Below, piece by piece: positions 6,487 to 9,047 of a stretch of 9,047 nt of DNA (positions within the stretch are counted from its first letter, which is position 1; the number at the start of each line of letters is the position of its first letter). The translations under genes and the position numbers were made by a program. The stretch covers positions 1 to 9,047 of the forward strand of contig JAJTIB010000178.1 in NCBI GenBank assembly GCA_021300075.1. Reading direction: 5' to 3'. This DNA is from Rickettsiales bacterium (lineage in GTDB: Bacteria; Pseudomonadota; Alphaproteobacteria; Rickettsiales; UBA3002). Under the pieces are notes generated by a model, which ran no database searches, had not been told where the DNA came from, and was given only the letters and a program-made list of their open reading frames with translations.

Positions 6487-7017
6487 TTATGCCCTTTGCA
6501 GTTGCTGGCCGGCAATCACGCCATCGCGCGCGAGGCTTCCCGCATCAACAGTCGCCGCCGCCTGATTATAACGCGTGCCTTGCGCCGGAGTGCCCGTCTG
6601 GCGCGGCTGCTGTGCGGCCGCCATCATCTGCATCTGCGCGTTGGCGATTTCCATATCCATCATCTGCGCCGCGCCACGTTCCATATTTACGCGCTCGCTG
6701 CCTTGCATATAGCCCTTGCCAAGGCCGAAGAGTCCACCGAGTATTGCAGGAAACCCCGAGGTCCCCACACCAATTAATCCACTGGCTACACCAGTGCCCA
6801 GGCCCCAGGCCGCGATCTCTCCGACCCCGGCCACTGCGGTAAACCCGCTGGTTGCAATCAGCACGCCCACCATCACCCCCACGGCGGCAAATCCTGCAAT
6901 CCAGTTCAGCGCCGAACGTAGGCCGACTCTCACGCCCTGACTAGCGGCTCCTTCTGCCTTCGTCCCAAAGGCGCTGAGCGCGCCGTGGCGGACGGGTACT
7001 ATTTCTTCTTCACGCAT
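6487..7017 (-). CDS. Unrecognised glycine-rich membrane protein (second gene of the trio)
   Basis: I do not recognise this 176-residue protein. After a polar N-terminus (1-33) comes a continuous hydrophobic glycine-rich region at about 36-104, enough for two or three membrane spans, with many small-residue spacings of the glycine-zipper kind (G-L-G-T-G-V-A-S-G, then G-L-F-G-L-G-K-G). Residues 113-138 are rich in Met, Gln and Ala (A-Q-M-Q-M-M-A-A-A-Q-Q), and the tail is polar. AGGAG 6 bases before the ATG (7015-7017) decides the start. Its stop is TAA, 16 bases before the next gene. A promoter candidate is at 7042-7069, so it may also be transcribed independently of the gene at 7211-7714. Glycine-zipper segments occur in pore formers and in structural membrane proteins alike; nothing here decides between them. 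Confidence 0.8.
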   Translation of the reverse strand: MREEEIVPVRHGALSAFGTKAEGAASQGVRVGLRSALNWIAGFAAVGVMVGVLIATSGFTAVAGVGEIAAWGLGTGVASGLIGVGTSGFPAILGGLFGLGKGYMQGSERVNMERGAAQMMDMEIANAQMQMMAAAQQPRQTGTPAQGTRYNQAAATVDAGSLARDGVIAGQQLQRA

Positions 7018-7041
7018 AGTGAACTCCTATTTCTACCTTGC

Positions 7042-7069
7042 AGTATACCCTAGAAGTGAGGGGACAAAA
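7042..7069 (-). promoter_or_regulatory. Promoter candidate for the second and third trio genes
   Basis: On the minus strand TATACT (7042-7047, 5 of 6) lies about 25 bases before the ATG. The -35 is poor: TTTTGT (7064-7069) at 16 bases or TTGTCC at 14. The motif AACCTTCAC just upstream (minus strand, ending near 7078) is also present before the first trio gene. Confidence 0.4.
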
Positions 7070-7089
7070 GTGAAGGTTTTATGACAATT

Positions 7090-7205
7090 GACGGGTTCGA
7101 GTTCGTCGCAAGGCGACCTACGAACCCGTCATCCCCGCGCCGGCGGGGATCCAGAAACTTAAAATCTCGAGTTCGTCGCAAGGCGACCTACGAACCCGTC
7201 ATCCC
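7090..7205. repeat. Tandem hairpin repeat between the first two trio genes
   Basis: A 39-base unit occurs perfectly twice, 7097-7135 and 7167-7205 (period 70). The unit contains hairpin GTCGC-AAG-GCGAC (7105-7117 in copy 1). Copy 1 is framed by GACGGGTTCG (7090-7099) and CGAACCCGTC (7121-7130), a 10-bp outer stem; copy 2 lacks that left arm. Between them is a perfect hairpin ATCCCCGC / GCGGGGAT (7131-7138 / 7143-7150). The second copy ends 5 bases from the stop of the first trio gene, so the hairpins would lie at the 3' end of that transcript. Confidence 0.85.
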
Positions 7206-7210
7206 ATAGA

Positions 7211-7714
7211 TTACCAACCACGCCCGTTTCGGCCACGCGGCTCAGCCTCGACCCGGCTCGTCCAATAGGTGTTCTGATCATAGCTTAGTTCCTGACTTTG
7301 CTGAAAAATACGCTCGGCATTCATATCCGAGACCCGGTCGCGGTCGAGCGTCTGGGTCACTAAACCACGCGGTGTCCTGCCGTTGCGCTGCATGGCTTCG
7401 CGGTGGTCGCCATGCTTCAGGCGTTGATAGCCGCCTGTCAGAAACCCCACCGTCGCACCCAGTAAAATGGCTCCAGCCATACCTAAGAGAAGACCTGTGA
7501 AAATATAACTCGGGCCCACCAGCATCCCGCCAATCGCTCCAAGGAAAAGGCCTGTCTTTGTCCAACGCGCCATGCCATTGAGCGTTCCCACGACTGTACC
7601 AGCAGTAAAATCCCATGCCCGGCGTAAGGGCCGGGTGGGCCTAATCTCCGCTGATTCCGCCAGCTTCTCAAGCGCGGTCGGGGCAGGCGGTTTTGTGGTT
7701 GGCACTTTGGCCAT
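7211..7714 (-). CDS. Unrecognised membrane protein (first gene of the trio)
   Basis: I do not recognise this 167-residue protein. The N-terminus is Pro/Thr-rich and soluble (1-30), followed by a basic patch R-P-L-R-R. A glycine-rich hydrophobic hairpin follows at about 55-95 (G-L-F-L-G-A-I-G-G-M-L-V-G, then G-L-L-L-G-M-A-G-A-I-L-L-G). The C-terminal 70 residues are charged and polar, containing R-D-R-V-S-D-M-N-A-E-R-I-F-Q-Q-S-Q and a Gly/Arg end. GGAG 9 bases before the ATG (7712-7714) is an acceptable ribosome binding site. It has its own promoter candidate with a perfect -10. The next gene starts 193 bases downstream past a hairpin repeat. The layout soluble-glycine span-polar tail is shared with the next two genes, but I see no sequence identity strong enough to call them paralogues. 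The stop is TAA. Confidence 0.8.
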   Translation of the reverse strand: MAKVPTTKPPAPTALEKLAESAEIRPTRPLRRAWDFTAGTVVGTLNGMARWTKTGLFLGAIGGMLVGPSYIFTGLLLGMAGAILLGATVGFLTGGYQRLKHGDHREAMQRNGRTPRGLVTQTLDRDRVSDMNAERIFQQSQELSYDQNTYWTSRVEAEPRGRNGRGW

Positions 7715-7734
7715 AACGGTTCACTCCATCTTGT

Positions 7735-7763
7735 ATTATAGGTGGATTATCCGAAGTTGTTTA
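7735..7763 (-). promoter_or_regulatory. Promoter for the first trio gene
   Basis: On the minus strand a perfect -10 TATAAT (7735-7740) is preceded after 17 bases by TAAACA (7758-7763, 4 of 6). Transcription would start near 7728, giving a leader of about 14 bases that carries the GGAG. Confidence 0.6.
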
Positions 7764-7779
7764 TGAAGCTTTTGTGAAG
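7746..7779 (-). promoter_or_regulatory. Triple CTTC direct repeat over the -35 of the first trio gene
   Basis: On the minus strand CTTCACAAAAG (7779-7769), CTTCATAAACAA (7768-7757) and CTTCGGATAAT (7756-7746) are consecutive 11-, 12- and 11-base units. The middle one contains the -35. Spacing of about one helical turn with a conserved half followed by an A/T half is the layout used by OmpR/PhoB-type activators. This is a weak pattern call; no regulator gene is in the window. Confidence 0.3.
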
Positions 7780-7790
7780 GTTAAAGAGCA

Positions 7791-7820
7791 CTTCTCCCAT
7801 CGGGAGGAATTCTTACGACT
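7791..7820. repeat. One-armed remnant of family 1
   Basis: TTCTCCC / GGGAGGA (7792-7798 / 7802-7808) is a mutated family 1 terminal hairpin. It is followed by ATTCTTACGACTTC, close to the right flank ATTCTTCGGACTTC of copy 1 (470-483). It lies between trmJ and the first trio gene. Confidence 0.55.
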
Positions 7821-7825
7821 TCCGC

Positions 7826-8539
7826 CTATCGCCGCTCCATGAGCGCCTTAAAAACCCCACGCCAGCTGCGGACTTCATCGGACGAAAATCCGGCCCGCAT
7901 CAAACTGGTACGCAAATTGCGCCACATAATTTCTTTCTTCTCAGGGACGCGCCAGAAATTTACCGCGTCAAGATAGCCTTCCAGTTGACCGAACATCCCG
8001 AGTAATTCAGCACGCGGAGCTGGCTTATCTTCTGGTACTACGCACCGCGCATCTCCTGCCACACTTTGCATCCACTCATAAGCCACAACGGCAACGGCCT
8101 GCGCGAGATTGAGGGAGGGATAGGCCTCCGACACCGGAATCGTCAGCACCCCATCTGCGACTGCGATTTCTTCATTCTCAAGACCTGTGCGCTCGGGGCC
8201 GAATAAAATCGCCACGCGCTGGCCTTGACCAATACGAGTTCGGATTTCCGCCATCGCCGTACGCGGGGTGAAAACCGGCAACGCTACGGCGCGGTCACGC
8301 GCCGTGGTTGCCAGCACAAACTGCGTGTCGGCCACCGCTTCCGCCGCCGTCGCATACACCATCGCATCATCGAGAATTGAGAGCGCACGGGCGGCCATAT
8401 CGGCAGCTTTGGGGTTGGGCCAGCCATCGCGTGGGGCAACTAGGCGCAGATTGGTGAGGCCAAAATTCGCCATCACCCGCGCCGCCGCGCCGATATTCTC
8501 GCCCATCTGCGGGCGAATCAAAATCATTGCCGGATTCAT
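7826..8539 (-). CDS. trmJ: tRNA (cytidine/uridine-2'-O-)-methyltransferase TrmJ
   Basis: The 237-residue product is a SPOUT-class (SpoU family) methyltransferase of the TrmJ type, which uses AdoMet to 2'-O-methylate position 32 in the tRNA anticodon loop. Visible motifs are ILIRPQMGENIGAAARVMAN (6-25, with the conserved Asn15 and Arg21), ILFGPERTGLENEEI (111-125) and I-P-V-S-E-A-Y-P-S-L-N-L-A-Q-A-V (134-149), the last two forming the AdoMet-binding knot. The C-terminal helical extension (about 165-237) has W-R-V-P-E-K-K-E-I-M-W-R-N-L-R and L-M-R-A-G, as in TrmJ proteins. The ATG at 8537-8539 fits the family start. It has no strong ribosome binding site, and a 6-codon frame overlaps it by ATGA. 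It lies on the same strand downstream of cimA. The stop is TAG. Confidence 0.93.
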   Translation of the reverse strand: MNPAMILIRPQMGENIGAAARVMANFGLTNLRLVAPRDGWPNPKAADMAARALSILDDAMVYATAAEAVADTQFVLATTARDRAVALPVFTPRTAMAEIRTRIGQGQRVAILFGPERTGLENEEIAVADGVLTIPVSEAYPSLNLAQAVAVVAYEWMQSVAGDARCVVPEDKPAPRAELLGMFGQLEGYLDAVNFWRVPEKKEIMWRNLRTSLMRAGFSSDEVRSWRGVFKALMERR

Positions 8540-8556
8540 GAGCCAGTTCTTGCCAT
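8536..8556 (-). other. Possible 6-codon upstream frame overlapping trmJ
   Basis: An ATG at 8554-8556 (minus strand) opens M-A-R-T-G-S and stops at a TGA that shares ATGA with the trmJ start. Such overlap could couple translation, and trmJ has no clear ribosome binding site of its own. It is equally explained by chance. Confidence 0.2.
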
Positions 8557-8570
8557 GTTAATCCCCGCTT

Positions 8571-8639
8571 GTCACGCCGTCTTCATGACGGGGTCTGGTT
8601 TAAGAAGCAGGCCGGATGCCGTCATAAAGACGGCATGAC
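8571..8639. repeat. Two-hairpin repeat, family 4, copy 2
   Basis: Hairpin CCGTC / GACGG (8577-8581 / 8587-8591) is followed by a linker (GGTCTGG, then TTTAAGAAG) and hairpin ATGCCGTC / GACGGCAT (8616-8623 / 8629-8636). The outer ends GTCACGCC and GGCATGAC make the whole element near-palindromic. It matches 5570-5635 in the linker, but all four stem arms carry CCGTC in place of CCGCA or its complement. Confidence 0.8.
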
Positions 8640-8650
8640 CGAAACCCCTA

Positions 8651-8683
8651 ACGCGCCACGTACCACGCACCACGCATCACGCC
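8651..8683 (-). repeat. Short-word array directly 3' of cimA
   Basis: On the cimA sense strand the words GCGTGATGCG, TGGTGCG, TGGTACG and TGGCGCG follow the TAG directly. They are G/T-rich and match the word type after purL (5340-5404). Confidence 0.6.
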
Positions 8684-9047
8684 CTACTTCTTCCCCTTCA
8701 GCAGAAAATAGGTAATCGCATCGTAAAGCGCATTATACGAGGCGTCGATGACGTTGGGGGAGACGCCAATCGTCGTCCAGCTGCGCCCCTCATTGTCGCG
8801 GCTTTCGATCATCACGCGGGTCAGCGCCGCGGTGGCCTCGGCAGGCGTCAGAATCCGCACTTTATAATCCGCCAGATGCATGGATTTGAGCTGCGGATAT
8901 TTCACTATCAGCGCTTTCCTGAGCGCCGCATCAAGCGCATTCACCGGGCCATTACCCTCGGCCACGGTCATTTTCGACTTGCCCTTGACGGTGAGTTTTA
9001 CGGTCGCTTCCGACATGGTGACGAGCTTGCCCTTGGCGTTGATTCGC
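8684..9047 (-). CDS. cimA: (R)-citramalate synthase, C-terminal regulatory domain (runs off right edge)
   Basis: The frame is open through the right edge; the internal ATG at 9014-9016 is not the start, since conserved sequence (R-I-N-A-K-G-K-L-V-T) continues upstream of it. The visible part, about 120 residues, is the LeuA-type allosteric dimerisation domain. It contains A-E-G-N-G-P-V-N-A-L-D-A-A-L-R-K-A-L, H-L-A-D-Y-K-V-R-I-L, then W-T-T-I-G-V-S-P-N-V-I-D-A-S, and ends Y-F-L-L-K-G-K-K. G-N-G-P-V-N-A-L-D with D-Y-K-V-R-I-L separates citramalate synthase from 2-isopropylmalate synthase. CimA joins pyruvate and acetyl-CoA to citramalate, the threonine-independent entry to isoleucine; this domain normally carries feedback inhibition by isoleucine. 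The catalytic TIM barrel is outside the window. The stop is TAG followed by a G/T-rich array. Confidence 0.88.
   Translation of the reverse strand, partial: RINAKGKLVTMSEATVKLTVKGKSKMTVAEGNGPVNALDAALRKALIVKYPQLKSMHLADYKVRILTPAEATAALTRVMIESRDNEGRSWTTIGVSPNVIDASYNALYDAITYFLLKGKK

Noticed and set aside
7278..7671. Two other minus-strand frames inside the first trio gene
   Set aside because: Out-of-frame shadows rich in Arg, Trp and His; the 7211-7714 frame has the promoter, the ribosome binding site and a sensible membrane topology.

Overview
The window looks like a chromosomal segment of an alphaproteobacterium. Coding DNA is GC-rich. It carries bolA, a CGFS monothiol glutaredoxin (grxD) and small-type purL within about 4.5 kb, a gene group often found together in that class. 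rpsD is also here, away from the main ribosomal operons. I cannot name a genus. Ten genes can be supported, plus an open-ended frame at the left edge. There is no tRNA, rRNA, CRISPR array, transposase or phage hallmark gene. Layout: 1-255 is the 3' end of an unrecognised gene, followed by a strong terminator; 339-724 is a block of intergenic repeats; 725-955 is bolA (-); 1244-1858 is rpsD (+) with its own promoter candidate and terminator; 1933-2454 is an unrecognised Q-rich helical protein (+), possibly on a leaderless mRNA; 2598-2933 is grxD (-); 3141-5339 is purL (+), broken by one in-frame TGA at codon 72; 5340-5843 is a second, roughly 500-bp block of repeats; 5844-7714 holds three unrecognised minus-strand genes for small membrane proteins; 7826-8539 is trmJ (-); 8684 to the right edge is the 3' end of citramalate synthase (cimA, -). 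The recognisable genes are housekeeping: ribosome assembly (S4), iron-sulfur handling (BolA with the CGFS glutaredoxin), purine synthesis (PurL), tRNA methylation (TrmJ) and isoleucine precursor synthesis (CimA). The three membrane-protein genes form the only candidate accessory module; their function is unknown. Three things stand out. (1) purL is intact over 732 codons except for TGA at a site that I recall being Cys or Gln in relatives. The catalytic His lies before the TGA, so a restart would not give a working enzyme. All ten supported genes end in TAG (8) or TAA (2), never TGA. (2) The intergenic repeats of three unrelated-looking families share one plan: terminal hairpin, variable hairpin, long-range stem, variable hairpin, terminal hairpin. 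In all three the right-hand variable hairpin has a GAAGG-type loop (GAAGC in one copy) on a stem of different sequence. (3) Short-word arrays, G/T-rich on the sense strand, begin at or just after the stop codon of five genes.
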